A DNA stretch of 64,000 bases from Elysia crispata (GCA_033675545.1 JAWDGP010004695.1:1-64000), one strand, 5' to 3'; counted from the first letter of the stretch, positions 1 to 48,199 are shown. Made by a program: numbers and translations. The notes: a model not told the origin generated them from the letters alone.

Positions 1-774
1 AGTTCCGCTCCATTTTAGCCTTGAGCAAAAATAGAAATTTCATGAAAGATTTCATACAGCGGGTTTAAGATAGGGAAATTTGAGCATGATCATTCCATAA
101 ACGGTGGAAAAGTAAAATAAAGAAAGAAACGGAATTTGTGAATTAACAAAAAGTAATAATGATAATGATAAAATCACTAAAAAAGAAACACCAAAATATT
201 TAAACTGGTTTGCTAAAACATTGATTAGACTCTGTTTAAAACCTTCCATCGAAATAAATTACTATTCTTAAATAAATCGCACAATCGTCCCTGTGTCCCA
301 AGCCTTCTACTGTGTGGGTCCAGTCCGAGTCATTTCTATGTCTAGACTCTTTAATCTGATGAGACTTTAATTCTAGAGAGCTAACTATTGCATGAAAGGC
401 AATTAAGTAGTCTTCTCAATTAAAAAAAGATGCGAGGGAGTAAAGAAACAGAAAAAAAGTATCAGAAGAAGTCACAAACCTAGATCTAAGTCAAGACCGA
501 TAGATAAGACGAAAGAAAGAAGAAGAGAAATATCCCGTGTTCAAAGCAGCATTTTTGAGCGACACTAAACGTCTTACCTGATTAAAACGAGGCACGTCAA
601 ACAGTAAATTATCCTCGTTGGCAGACTTGCCTCCATCGGATCTTAGGAGATATGTTTACAACAGAGAGAGGGAAATAAAAATGATAATCTTTCTATCACA
701 CAAAAAAAATTAATAAAAAAGGGTTATAGTGCTATATTAAACTCGAAGTAAAAGTACATCGCAGGATAATATGT

Positions 775-826
<52 letters not shown>

Positions 827-955
827 GGAGAAGAAGAAGAAGACGAAGAAGAAGAAGAAGAAGAAGAAGAAGAAGAAGAAGAAGAAGAAGAAGAAGAAGA
901 AGAAGAAGAAGAAGAAGAAGAAGAAGAAGAAGAAGAAGAAGAAGAAGAAGAAGAA
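775..955 (+). repeat. (GAT)n followed by (GAA)n microsatellite
   Basis: About 50 nt of GAT units, then about 130 nt of GAA units. The right copy has only the GAA part (49553-49654). Confidence 0.95.
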
Positions 956-2956
956 AAATGGGAAAATAAGGCATATAATTAAAAAAATTGCAATGGTTCC
1001 CATTTTTTTAATCAGATTGTTTGGACTCTACCTGACTATCCTTTACACTTACCTGCACAAGGTAAAGAGGAAAAGAAAAATTATTTTGATTTTTAAAGTC
1101 ATGATGTTTTTGTAAAGAGGCTGGGACAAGAAAGAATAATAATTAGAAAAACTTTTTGTAACATTAAATTTATCCTATTTTTATTAAATTTCAATGGAAA
1201 CAATTTGTTTTAATTTTTTGGCCTTTAGTCCTTTTCTTGTTTATTCAAATATTGCAGCAAAACAGAAATGCAGCGGATGTCTTTCAAAAACAAGTTACTC
1301 TCAAAGTGAAAGACAGAGGTTTTCGAAATTATATGTGTGTTGATTATAACTTTGACTTAAGTACTCCCATGAACTTGTATGAACTTTTGACTTAAGATTT
1401 TTATTAATTTTATGAGTTTTCAAAAGTCTGCATATCTATATTTTGCTCTAAATGCTTGTCTTTTTTCAGCTCTTGAGGATCAAATATTTATTACTGTTTA
1501 TTTTTCTATCATCTAGAATGACATTGGCCACGAGAGCTTCAAGACCATTATCGAAGTCACATCTATGGAAGTGTTCTTATCTCCAATATTGATGATCTAC
1601 AGTTGCTTGTTTCACTAATCGGGAATGATGAATTTTTTTTAACTTCTTTTTAATATTATATTACTGAATTAATATTTGAATTCAGATTTTCGTTTACGAT
1701 TCTTTAACCTTCAATGTCCTCAAAATTTTTATTTAAAGCTTTTGAAAATTCCCGATACGCTTCCTTGTCTGTTCCAATTTTTTTTTTTTAATTATTGCTG
1801 AAGCATGAAATGTAGAATTATGTTAGAGCGACACTTTGGGCGGCTGCTAGAGAAAAAACTGACAAAAATGATCATTGTGCAAATCAGTTTATGTAAATAT
1901 TGTATACTTTTTTAAAATCCTGCTCTATCTTTCATTCACGAAACTTTTCCACTATTTTAATGGTAGGATTTTTATTTTTCTCCATACATCTGTAGGGCCG
2001 TTTCTCGGATTACCATCTAACTGACAAAACAGCGTCACGCAAATCTCTGCAGTTGTCTGCCCTCAGTGTACCGTGTTTACGCCTGAAAAACTGCAACCGC
2101 TTGATTTTAATTTTAGCCTTTATGTCCACAATAAATTGCTGAAGAAGACGTCTGGTCGAAAGTAGACAATTTTCGTCTCTTGTGAAAAGCTGAAAACGAT
2201 AGAACTGCAACTGTGATTTCTTGATTTTTACAGGAAGACTTCATCCATTTTTTTTTTTATCAAAAGCTTTATAATAAGGAACGACGAAAAACGAAATAAG
2301 AGCATCGGAATGACACAGAAAAAACAGAACACTCAATATTTTATCCTTGTTTTTATTTTCTTTTACAAATATATACCAAAAAACTGTCACCAAAGCTAAC
2401 TTCTTTTTGCTAAAGTTTATCTCTAGTCAAGTTTCATAGTTATATCTTCAACCGCTTGAAAATCCTTTTACAAACTCCCCAACTTTTTTCTTTTATATTA
2501 TATATTAATAATAATGCTGATGGGAACTTTTTTCACACTTAAAACATTTTTTCAGCTCCGCAGGTCTATGAAAAGGGAAATAATGCCTAAAAAATTCCAA
2601 TGTCGATAATTTTAAGGATTTGCTTTGGCCATCGATTTTGGTTCGTCGACAGTCATTGATTTATTGATTTGTTTTTAAAAAAGGATTCTTAGCTGACATT
2701 ATTTTGGGCTATCGGACGGTATGTCGTTATTGGTATGAAATAATAGGAATGAGAAATCAACAAAACAATATATACTGACAATCTAAGTGAGCAGGAAAAA
2801 AAAAGATAAAAAAGATTATTAATTACTTTGTTTTAGGCATAAATAGAACATATAAGTATGCTCAGAGAAGAAAAAAAGAACCGACAGAAATTGAGTCAAA
2901 CGTAGATAAAAAAAACACATGTGAAGAAAAAAAGAGAGAAATAAAGAACGAGAGAG

Positions 2957-2957
2957 A

Positions 2958-3003
<46 letters not shown>
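2957..3003 (+). repeat. (GA)n microsatellite
   Basis: GA dinucleotide run; its counterpart in the right copy is longer (54597-54684). Confidence 0.95.
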
Positions 3004-3007
<4 letters not shown>

Positions 3008-3344
3008 GGCAACTAAATAATTCAATTTAAAGCAATAATTCAAAGTAACATGAATTTATTTTTCAGAATTTTTTTAATGCTTCAATTTCACTCTTGATCT
3101 ACTGCATGGGTTTAAGGTCTTCTAATAGAAAATTTTTATTCTGATCTGTGTATTATCGGCGCCCCCCACGCCCCACCCATTTCCCTTCTCCTCCCCCTTT
3201 TTTCCAAACCTGCCACTGTGTTTTCCTTTTAACTGTTCAATTATTTCTTCCTTTTTCAGGTAATAATATTAATATCCGGCAACCAATCCCATTACTATTC
3301 ACTCTTTTTTTCTATAAACAACCATACGCTCCCCCTACCATGTA

Positions 3345-3460
3345 ACTCTCTCTCTCACTCTCTCTCTCCCACTCTCTCACTCACCCCCTATCTATCTATC
3401 TGTCTATCTATCTTTCTATCTATCTTTCTTTCTATCTATATATCTATTTATCTATCTCTA
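3345..3460 (+). repeat. CT / TATC compound microsatellite
   Basis: CT-rich run passing into TATC/TTTC units. In the right copy about 2 kb of extra DNA sits inside the matching tract. Confidence 0.85.
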
Positions 3461-6400
3461 TCAATGCTAAAGTTCACCATAATCATAATAATATTATTAT
3501 TCTCTCTTCCTCAAATTTCTCTGCCTCCGCTTTATTGTTCTCTGTACATTTTTATCTGTCTGCTAGTTTCTCTCTATCCCTCTTTCTCTCTCATTTTATC
3601 TTTCTGCCTACCTCCCAATTAGCTGCCTCTGGTTTTTTTAGTCTCATAATGCAATTAATATCGACTTGCAAAGTTTTAATTTTCTAACTGTATATATTTT
3701 ATCTAACCATACATATTTTTCTATCCAAAGAAAGAAAAAAACATACACAACTATGCAGCAATCTGAGCCCTACCAAACATAACCAAGATTTATCAAACGT
3801 TTTAAGGAGTAATGAATATATCACTCGATAATTGATTTTCATAGCACCATGAGTCGCATTTGGAAGTCTGTTTACAGTCACATATTAAATTGATACTAAG
3901 AGTACAAATAAAGCATCATCTACCTTTGTGGGAATCCAAATATCCCATCCCAACAAAAGTTTATTTTTTTAGTATGTTTTATTTTTCGATTGCACTCGCA
4001 CTACTTATTATTTCTATTTTTATTAGGTCTATTGTAAAAAAAAATATACCCAGTTTGTAAAAGTTAATTTTTCCCAAACTAACGATTTAATTGATCTTAA
4101 GTCTTGCCACCAGCGTTTTCTCCTTGCAATTATTTAAGGCATGTGACAAGAAAGTCAATTCAGCAGCAAAGTTTAACGGTCCCTAAGCTTCTTGACGATG
4201 CTGATTTTACAGAGGTCATAGCAAGGGTTACTTAATTTGTACTCAACGTGAGTTTATTACAGATCCCTCCATCCCAGCACTGGTTTGAAGGCCTGCTGTG
4301 TTTAGTAACTTAGGATGCAGGAAATGATTCTATCGCATCGCATGCCAGACTCTTGATGTTACATAATTCTATATTGATGTGCCATACATCGCTCAAGATT
4401 CACCAATGATTTACCTGGCTAAGCCTGGTGTTTTCGCCGAGAATGGTGGTTTCAGAGTATAGAGGATCATTATCCTGTAAAAATTTGCATCGTCTTATCA
4501 TGTCATTGAAAGGATAATAGAAACGCCTCTTCCAGTATGATCAAGTTGAAATAAAAGTGTTGTTATTTGCAGTGGGTATATATTTTGTGCAAAAACTAAA
4601 ACAAGCCCACTGGTAAAGTTGAAGTATTATGTTGTTCTTTATGGTTTGTCATGTAATGTTAAAAGAGTCCTATAGGAACAAACTTAGCAGGAGAAAGGAA
4701 AAGAAATAATCATGATTAATTATAAATGAGAAATTCACACGGACAACGCAAGTTCAATAAATACGATCACTTGCTATGATACATTCCGCGAAATCAGGTG
4801 ATGTTTTTACGAAGAAGGTGTGAATTGTATGTCCCAACTAGAGAGGAATGATACATTTCTTCTCTGATATAACTTGCAAGACGTCGGCTGTTAATGTAAA
4901 GTCTGGGGATAGACTGATAATGTTTTGAATACCGAAATGCAGGAGAGTGGCATTAAAAACTACAAATGTATTTTACACAACACTTGTTTACCAGTTATCA
5001 ATAAGATATTCTCTACTTAACAAGATTGGGATGTTCCCAACTAATTATGAGTTCAACATGAAGGGAGTATTGTGTAAAATACGAATTTCTAGTTCCGATT
5101 TACACTATCCAGCACCTTTCGAAATTGTGTTAACTTATAATGATGTCTCTTCCGATTTAAAAAAAAAAATTAAAATCCGTATTTTTATACTTGCATTAAA
5201 CATAAAAACAGAAACAAACTATGCCTATTTTTTTATAGAAAAGGATGAAGATTTAAAAAAAAATCACACACACATCATAAAATATTCTTAATATGATTTT
5301 TTTTCCTTGCAAAGGAGGCAAGGAAGTATAAAATCTGGAAATTTTTTAAGGTACTTTCAAGAAAATGTTTTCAAGTTAGATAAACACAAAACAAAACGAA
5401 AATCCTCATTTAGAAATTATTCTCAAGTGAATTTCTGAAATCTTGTTAATCCTTGGAAAATTGCTTTTGCCCATGATGACGCGAAAGTGTAATCTTCTAT
5501 AAAAAGAAATCCCATGATCAGTATGTAAGCAATTTAAAGTAAGATCGTTTGCTATTCAACATCGTTTTATTTCATAGAACATTGTACTTCGGTGTGCACC
5601 TCTCTTTCAATCACTACAAGAAGAAATTATATAGATATGGAATATTTTGAAGAAGTGCTCGCCTCTCTAAAACGCGAGTTATGTGGATGGGGCATCAACT
5701 CAATTTACGGAGCATGGTATCGACTTGGTGAAGGCCATGCCTTCCGTGGGTGGCACAGGAATCGGTGCCGACGCAACTGTAAGTGAGAGTTCAAATCTCA
5801 CAAAGGGCAACTGAGCCAACTTATAACCTATAAAGTATAACAATGTCAGTGGTAGGCCCCTCCTAAAACTTCTGTAAGTAACTAGTCTTAAAGCTATTCA
5901 TCAGTACAACAGATTTGAAACTGCTTTTTTCAGTCCCTGAAATAATGACTACATACAATTTCAGACTCTGAGACTGTCGTCCAGCTTAGAGTAGGACTGT
6001 AGTATAGCTCCTAAAAAGGGGAAAATTTCTCAAATTATTTTATTAATTTATTAAAACGAACGAATAAAATGTATTAGTTTAGAAAGACTTGAGTATAGAA
6101 ATATATTTCAAATACCTTCACGAACACAGTAGGCGCAAACTTGAGTAATCTAGGTGCTTATTGCTGTCGACGGGACTGTAACTGAACCAAAACATTTCAA
6201 GACTATGAATAAATTAGAGCTCCCAATAATTGTTTAAATAATTAAGAATACGATGCTTTGATAAATTAAAAGAATGTTTCTCAATCATAGACATGCAATT
6301 AAATTTCGATCCAAAATTTATAGCTGAACGGTATAATCTTTCATTTGATCCGATTTTAAGACTATATTAGTTTTGTGTGCAGGACGAAACATATAATGAT

Positions 6401-7476
6401 ATTCTGATTCCATTGATACTACTGTTCACGAAGTATAAGACGTACATGAACAATGTAAGTAATCTCTTTTGTCATTTAAAATTATAGTTATCAACATCAT
6501 CACGATTTTTATAGAAATTGTTATCAAGGAAGTGGATAAAAACCTTATGAATATTAAATAAAAAAAACCCAGTTATTAATAGAATGTTGACGACACGATT
6601 GTTCATGGTTTACGGCGCGAGATATTCGCTCTGCCTTGTCAAGGCTGACTGATCATCAATAGACCATCCTAAGAAAAAAACAAATTTTAAACGGCGTGTC
6701 TAGACCTGTGCATATTTAGAAAAAAATTGTGCAAAAAATGTCCAGAGATTTTAAAATAGACCGTCTTGTGTCATCCAATCGTCATGTCTTTAATTATTGC
6801 CGCTTGGTTGCTACAAAACGCAATGACGAACATGATTGTGCAGCTCCGGTTTTAATAGCGACTCATTCCAGCTCACACGCTCAAAAACTCTGAGATGTAC
6901 AACTAGATCAAGAGGGAGATAAAACAGATTCAGATTTACACCATGAAGTGAAAGGTTTGGATCCTGCAAGAAAGTATTAAATCACAAACTTAATATCTAA
7001 ACAGCTGTAGATCTTATGGAAAACCATGCAGGAGTTGTGAAAATATGAGGGTCAAAGGTTATAATAATACAGAGAACCAACGTCAGACAAAATCTTTGTT
7101 GATAACATTATTGCTGCGAATGTTTGGGGATGGCTCTGATCAGAACATAGCAGTACTTTTCTCAAAAGTGTGATTGATTGGTTCATTCTGCTTTGCTGCA
7201 TCTCTTATTGAAACTTTTTTGCGTGCAGGCCCAACGATGAACTCTAAGAAATCTGTACAAGTCGTTATACAATTAACATTTTCTTCTATTCCCAGATAAA
7301 CACTCAATGCTCAAAGCAAACTTGACGTCACACCACAGAGGAGGAATGAGTCTCAGAGTCTCAAAGAAAACCCACCAAAGCGGCAAACTCCAGCTTTTCA
7401 TCTTATGAGAAAGATAGTCTGTATAACCAGGTAGTGCGACACCACACCAAAGCGTTTTTTGTGGAATTGAACCTTT

Positions 7477-7483
7477 TATATAA
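7477..7483 (+). promoter_or_regulatory. TATA-like element upstream of exon 1
   Basis: TATATAA lies about 80 nt before the start codon in a block (about 7440-7560) that is closely kept in the second gene copy. From the usual spacing, the start of transcription would fall near the pyrimidine-rich 7505-7530 stretch. In the second copy the matching place reads TGTATAAA (about 62902-62909). Promoter function is inferred. Confidence 0.45.
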
Positions 7484-7560
7484 ATTTTATAAACCCATTT
7501 GGATCGATATCCCAACCCCTTCATTTTTTCGAGTTTCTTTCGCCACGGGCAGCAGCCAAC

Positions 7561-41076
<33,516 letters not shown>

Positions 41077-41950
41077 AAATCGCTTTAGAACACACCAGAC
41101 TGGGCGAATATTTCACCTGTCTTTCTCAGATTTTTCATTGAATTAAACAGAAAAAGATCTTAGATATCCAAGGTATTCATAATATGATCATGATCATGTG
41201 AAAGCATTCCAGGAAGAAAACCTGAAACTGTCTAACTTATAAAGATCTAAACTTTTTTTTTCCATGCCAAATGCAACTAGGTTTACCTCTTCTTGCTGGG
41301 ACTGAGATTTTTTGTTGTAAAAAATTATGCAATTCTTTACTTTTGCAGATAGCGTTGTGAAATCTTATAATTGTTAACTACTTGAGGGAATCAAATTTTA
41401 TCAGAAGATTCATAGAATGTTCTGGACATGTCCGGATTTCTTGTCTCCTGAGGCTGAAAAAGAGCAACAGAAGGAATAGTTGGACTTCTTGGAACTCCCC
41501 AGTAATTGAAGCTAGTACATGTATAGCGTAGCGTAAGGCCTCTACATTACTGAGGCCAAAAACCCTTATTTCGATATCTCCAAAACTATACCGACAAATT
41601 GTTATGATTGAATTTAATGCAAGATATATTATGTGTTTTTAAGAGCGAAGCCATTAGAATCGCTTCCACAGGAATAGGTTCAAAGAACTTTTATGTTTGC
41701 ATGTGTCAGTTGTATACGATTTCCTTCTTTTTATACTATTTTGTTTGTATGATGTTTGGATTCATGACAATTTTCACTGGAACCCTGGTACTTCACAATA
41801 TAAACTCAGACTAATTTTATAGAATAATACTGTTTTCATCATAATTTGATTTGTTTAATAAACTCATCCTTTCTCGGAGATTAAAGAAAGAAAAGTGAAT
41901 CGGTTTTCTTTTTTCGAATTTGTTTCAAACCTTGCGTTACAAAATAAATT
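41077..41950 (+). other. 3' UTR and polyadenylation signals
   Basis: AT-rich non-coding sequence follows the stop codon. AATAAA signals are seen at about 41857-41862 (tttAATAAActc) and 41943-41948. Either would give a 3' UTR of about 0.8-0.9 kb. The transcript end itself cannot be read from sequence. Confidence 0.5.
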
Positions 41951-42357
41951 TCAGGGAAACCTATTAATAGATAAATATACACAGTTTTTATGTCCACATA
42001 ACTTGACGTTAAGTTAAAAGGCACTGATGTTAATGGATTTTCAGCTTTTTATTCTTATTGATAGTTTCTTTTTTCTTTCTTTTTTTTTTTTTTTTGGGGG
42101 GGGGGGGATTTTTTTTTTTTTTTGCGATTCGCACAATTCTCAAGTTTTTGCTCAAGAAGTTAACATCACATAGCAGCAATACATTCTTAAGTCACGAAAT
42201 TGCTTATTTTTCCATGCAACCAATAGTTTCTTTATGTGACAAATTAGAAGAGTGATCATTCGAAATTCTATGATTTGAATGACCTGATTGATTTAGTTGA
42301 AAATTCTTTAAAAAAAGCCAAAATAGGATGCAAATCCCCCCCACCCCCTATTTCTTT

Positions 42358-42436
<79 letters not shown>

Positions 42437-45400
42437 TTTTCTTTATTTCTCTTTCATTTTTTGTCTCTTTGACCCTCCGTCTCTATATCTATCTGAATCT
42501 CTGTATTATCTCTCCTTATGTCTCTGAATGAATGAATGAAATTAATTATAACTTGCAGTAACTGTATCGCTACATAATGGCGCTATATAATGGATTTTTA
42601 AATCAATATACATAAATTCTTTTACCATATCTCTTTTGAATGATCCACCTCTCGCTTACTTTTGTAAAGACATGCCTCATAATCAATTATTTAATTATAT
42701 CCTTTTTCAATTCAAATTTTCTCTCATTCTGAATTTATCACTTTTTAAGATCTTTCTAAATCAGGTTGGATTTTTTTCTTATGATCAAACCTTGTATTAT
42801 CAGGAAGAATTTAAAACAAACATACTCTTGACGACACTTCCTTTAAGGTTATATTGTATATTTTTTCATCAGTTGCTCCAAAGCAAACATTTTATTGCCA
42901 AAACGTAGATTATTCAGGTTTTGTTTTTCTTATGGTCTCTATACGATACTTTACAAATCATTGTTTAACATTGACATAAAACTTTGTCTAAATATTTTGC
43001 CAATGTCTTGATCACCAACTTCTTCAAATCTTCAAAATGGAAATACGCTGCTAGTTGCTTTTTTTTTCAAACAGTTAAATATTAAAATTGTAATTACTGT
43101 TGCATTGAAACGTCTTTGTATCCACAATTCCAATAATGTCTATCATGCCAATGAAAGGTTGTTTTTGACCATAATTTTATCAGCCTTATAAATAATTATG
43201 CCTGACTATAAATTGCCAAAATCAGTAAAACCCTCAGTCAGCCTCTGTGGTTCAAGTGTAACTAAAGATGAAAGTGTTTTGTGAGCTTAACCTAATACAT
43301 TCGGCATAATTTATGCTGTTATAATTATTGAAATGACCACTGTTTCATAACAAAAAACAACAACAAAATCCGCTTTACTCTCAACATTTTTCATTGACAG
43401 GTATGCATTCATGTCTTTTCTGGTTCATGAAAGTTTTTACTCTGTTTTATATTTAATGGAGAAAAGTCTTCATATAATTATATCACATCTGCACACGACA
43501 ATTGGAAATGTTTAAGATCTAAGTAATTGAGTTGTGTGTGAAGAATTTGTTGTCCAAGCAATCGTCCATCACAATTTTCTTGCCACAAATTTTACTCGGA
43601 ATCTTCAGTGAATTTAAGCCACGTCCTTCAAGTTTGTAACTCTTCAAGATTTTATATTTAATAAAACCAACTGTTAAACTTGAGCAATTGCCTTTTCAAT
43701 GCAAGCATAAGTGAATGAATGTGAACCTACAAAAATGCTTTAACTTGTCCCTATAACCACTTTCCAACTCTTTATTCTGTCTACCTATATACTTCTCTGT
43801 CTCCCGGCACCTTGTAGTTTCTCCATTTTTTAATCACTCAGCTATTTGTATAATAACGATATACCTATGTGGAAGTGTCTATTTCTATATTTCTATTTTC
43901 ATTTCCATCAAGTTTCTTATTTTTTTTTTGTAATTTTACCTAATATTCTAATGGTCCATATAAACATATAACTACAGTGTAACTGGAATCCATTAATATT
44001 TTATAGCAGATTGAAAAGAAAGCAATCTTATCGAAGAAAAGAGATAAATTTTAAGTTAATTCAATTTGGAATTCCCCTTGCCAAATTAGGCAAGTTTTTT
44101 TAGGAAACAGAGATAAAAGATTGAAACTGGAATCAGACTTTACCAAAAATGTCTTACAGGTACATTTTGTAACAAATATAAATCGTTATAATAAGAGATA
44201 TTTAAGTTGTCCTCGAGCACATGCCCAAATAATGCCAATGCAATGGCGTTCCACCAAGGAAAAAAAACCGAGACCTCTAGTCCCGTTCCAATTCTTTCGT
44301 CATTAAATAGTTGTCGGTTTTCCCTAAGGTTATATAAGAATTAAAGCTGTAAACGCTGCAACAACGTCACTAGTACATACTTGTTATTTGTATTCTTCTT
44401 GTTCAGATTGGCCTCGAACAAGACTTTTTTAACAAAGACACGATAAAACTTCGCTAAAAGTGTTTGAATTTAGAGCTAGTATACCATAGCTGCACATAAA
44501 TGTGGTATTTCACTTAGTTGAAAAGTAAAAAAAAAACGCTCACAATTTATAAAGATAATTGGTTTTGAAGTTCGACTTTTAACTAAAAAATCGCCTTTTC
44601 GCCTCTAATTTATTCAAAGCTTAAAGAGAAAAAAAAGGATTGAATTAAATCACTGTGACGTCAATTGGAAAGTTAAGTTACATTTTGAACGATTTGTGAT
44701 TCAATCGCCTTTGAACCAAACAAAGAATATTCTAAAAAAATTCTACAACCAAACCATCCGTTATACTTTAAAATAACACAAATATATAGAATCATCAATT
44801 TTGTCAAAGAAAACAGTTAAAATAAAGCACACTAGATATATTCAACTTATTGACTAGGACAACTCAATGAATGAAGCGAAAAGAAAAAGAAATTAAAGCA
44901 GAATGCTATGAACATTTTTATTTTTTTTTAAAAGAGAAAACATTAAAATATTATTTGCATACCTAACCTCCTGCGCATCAAAAGTAAAATTAAGCAAAAA
45001 GAATATTTGATAAAAAGATTGTGATTGCCATGGAAACAGCTGGCATTTTGAATTTAAGCTGCAGCAAAAAGCTGAAAAGGTCGAGATGGAAAAAAACCCA
45101 CCGTAGTCTTATGGTTTGTAGAATACATTCACAACTTAGATTTTTACAAAACAGATGATTAGATCTAGTGGCGAGACTAATTAAATTTTCTTTCATTTTA
45201 TGGAAGGCGGTGAGGGGGGAAGTTATGTTGAAATGAATTATTGCCTCTTTTTCACATGGAAAAAAAACTTTTTTTGGCCAATAAAAATTTTGGAAAAAAA
45301 GTATCTTGCAGAACGAACTAAAAAAGTAGTTTTGCTACTGGAGAAACACTTCAGAACAAAGCAAAAAAAAATTCAAAGTATTTGGACCATTAGTTCCTGA

Positions 45401-46396
45401 GCATTGAATTTTTTGCAAAAATCACCACTTAAAAAAAGAGTTTATTTTATTCTGAATCACAGACATAGAATAGTTACCCCTTTTCATTATGTGCAACCGT
45501 TTTAATTTGTCAATTGCTATTTTAGGACAATAGACAGAACAAATCAAGACATTTAAGTGATTATTTTCTGGGTTATTATAGGTGTTTTGCTGAAGATACT
45601 CTAAAAAGTGAAAAAAGAATCATGTTCGAATAATCGCACATTAAAGCAGCATAAAATATTATGGAAGCTAAATTGGCTGAAGTCTTTGTTTTTAACCTGT
45701 ACATTGTCTATCCATTATAGTAATATATTGAAAGCCTCCAAAAACAAAACATAACATTATTTTGGGTGCCTTTTGAAGCTGAAGCTTAAGAATGAGAGTT
45801 TATAAAATTCGATTTTTATATTTTATTTTATCATATTATTCACAATGATTATGTTTACAAGATGCTCTTTTCAGCTCTATCATTATACATGTATATGAAA
45901 GATAAAAAAAACATTTTCAGTTCAGAGAAATATGTAAATTCAAGTTTTTGATCAGCTGCTAACTTACAGAAAATCTATGTCATGAAAATATCATAACATT
46001 TTTCCCCCACAAAACCCAGTGTTGAGCTTGAATCAAAGACACAAAAAAGGAGTATTATGTAGAAACATAGAAAACATAGGATACTTTTACATAATCTTAC
46101 AATTTGTATAACATGCATTAAAATTTCTTGGCAAAAAGATAAACTTCAACAACCGCAGTCCGTAAAAAAAAAATAAAACCCCCAACTGCTAGTTGTTTTT
46201 TGTTTTTTTTTTCTACATTTAAACACTTGAAATTGGCTATCATGCACAGTGAATCCAATCGAGGTGTGTAAAATCCAATTTTTTACAAGTGAAATATCTT
46301 GTAGCATTTGCCCCATCTGCATGTTTCTCTGTCCGTTCCTCGCACTGAAGACACCTTCCTTATTGGTCAAATTAAGGGCCCTTTGGTAGTTAGTTA
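41951..46396. other. Intergenic region without recognisable gene
   Basis: AT-rich DNA between the main gene and the retrotransposon. It contains a T/G/T homopolymer block (42080-42123) and a (CT)n array (42361-42434). The ORFs here are short, AT-driven and show no domain-like pattern. Confidence 0.6.
42361..42434 (+). repeat. (CT)n microsatellite
   Basis: Perfect CT run in the intergenic region. Confidence 0.95.
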
Positions 46397-48199
46397 ATGG
46401 AGCATCTTGTAAACATAATCATGTTCGTCATGGCTATGGAAGTCATCTTGAAAGCAGCAGAAGATAGCGCAGGCCCGGCTAATCTAGGTGGTGGTTGCTA
46501 CATGCCTCCTTTGAAAGCATTCATGGATGATACCACCATAATCTGCTCAAAGGAAGACGAAACACGCCGAATGCTAGAGCGCCTTGACGTCTTAATGGCA
46601 TGGTGCAGGATGAAATTCAAACCAAAGAAGTCTCGCAGTCTTTCAGTCAGGAAAGGTAAGATAGATGCGACGACGATATTCACAGTGGCCAGTCAGCAGA
46701 TACCGACGGTCAGTCAAGAACCAGTTAAGAGTCTTGGGAGATGGTACGATTCATCCATGAAAGATACCAAAAGAGAACTAGAAACAGTAGAACTTGCTAC
46801 CGAAGGCCTGCTAGCCATCAACAGATGTGGCCTTCAGGGTAAGCTAAAAGTGTGGTGCCTACAGTTTATGCTAATTCCGAAGCTCCTCTGGCCACTCCTG
46901 GTCTATGAAATCTGCTCAACTACAGTTGAGGCAATAGAAGCTAAGATCAATAAGTTCACCAGGAGGTGGTTAGGGGTACCTCCGGGTCTCACAGATGTGG
47001 CAATGTACTGCCGTAAAGCAAAGTTGAGACTCCCACTAAAATCCATCTTGGAAGAGTATAAATGTGGCAAAGCCAGGCTACTGTCGATGTTAGAAGACTC
47101 CGAGGACCCAATTGTGAAGACAGTGCAACCTACCATAAAGACGGGTAGGAAATGGAAAGTTGTCGAAGACGTAGACGAAGCTAAGGAGTGCCTTAAGATT
47201 AAAGAAGTGATTGGGCAAACTCAAACTGACCGCAAAGGGCTAGGATCATCTACAGCAAAGTGGTGGTCAAAAGCAGAAGGGAAAGAGAAAAGAGACATGG
47301 TCATTAATGAGATACGGCTCAATGAAGATTCCAGAAGGGTTCAGAAAGCAGTCCAGCAACCTCAACAGGGACAATGGACTAATTGGGATAATGCCCTGCA
47401 GAAATCCCTCACATGGAATGAGATCTGGCACATGGCGCCACTTCGGATCAGCTTTCTCATCAGATCAGTGTACGATCTCCTGCCCTCAAACGCAAATCTT
47501 GTACGGTGGGGAAAGAAAGAGGACCCCACTTGTCCGCTATGCCAAGGCAGGCAGACCACAGAGCATGTCTTGAGCTCTTGCAAAATCGCCCTCTCACAGG
47601 GGCGATACACATGGAGGCATAACAGAGTCCTTCAGGAACTTGCCGCAATCATAAGCACGGCTAAAGGAGAGACTACCCTCCCTAATACCAACGCGTTGAT
47701 ATTCACAACAGAGGGAGGCGCTAAGTCATGGCACGGAAGGCCGGTGAGGACAACAAACCAGATAAAATGCCTTCTAGACGGCTGTGATGACTGGGATGTT
47801 TCAGCAGATCTTCCAGAATGGGACAGTCACCCCAGTATAATCAAAGAAACGAGGTTAAGGCCTGATATCGTGATCCATTCAGCTTCCACACAACAATTGA
47901 TCATGGTGGAGTTAACAGTACCATACGAAAACAGAATGGAAGAGGCCCACATCTACAAAAGAGAGAAATACATGAACCTGACCAAAGAGCTAGAAAATGC
48001 CGGATACAAAGCTGTGGTGATGCCCGTTGAGGTTGGTGCCAGAGGATTCGTCGGGTCATCAGTCTACGACCTTCTAACTAAACTTTCAATATGTGGCAAC
48101 AAAAGAACAAAAGCTCTAAAGTTACTGGCGGAAATAGCCGAAAACAGTTCCCGGTGGATCTGGAGCAGGAGAAATGAGAAGTTCCTTCATAAGGATTAA
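46397..48199 (+). mobile_element. Non-LTR retrotransposon fragment: RT C-terminus, CCHC finger and restriction-like endonuclease
   Basis: A 600-codon ORF without interruption. FMDD at residues 42-45 is the reverse transcriptase catalytic box. Everything N-terminal to it is missing, so this is a 5'-truncated LINE copy and the ATG is probably fortuitous. C379-x2-C382-x7-H390-x4-C395 is a CCHC zinc finger. RPDIVI (Asp490), VELTVP (Glu505) and YKREKY fit the PD-...-E/D-...-K..Y motifs of the restriction-like endonuclease in R2-group LINEs (family knowledge). Codons look more GC-rich than the flanks. The lack of stops suggests a young insertion. It is directly followed by the tRNA-like module at 48216. 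Confidence 0.88.

Larger units (their letters stand above)
1..7560. repeat. Left copy of tandem segmental duplication: upstream region of gene 1
   Basis: This non-coding stretch is collinear with 48559-62984. Position 1 matches 48559, about 950 matches about 49650, 2000-2220 matches 52150-52370, 2500-3340 matches 54120-55020, 3640-5570 matches 57560-59570, and 6055-7560 matches 60910-62984. The copies differ by several indels. Unique here are the (GAT)n array at 775-826 and the 5590-6050 segment. No gene is supported in this stretch; the small ORFs are microsatellite or chance readings. Confidence 0.85.
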
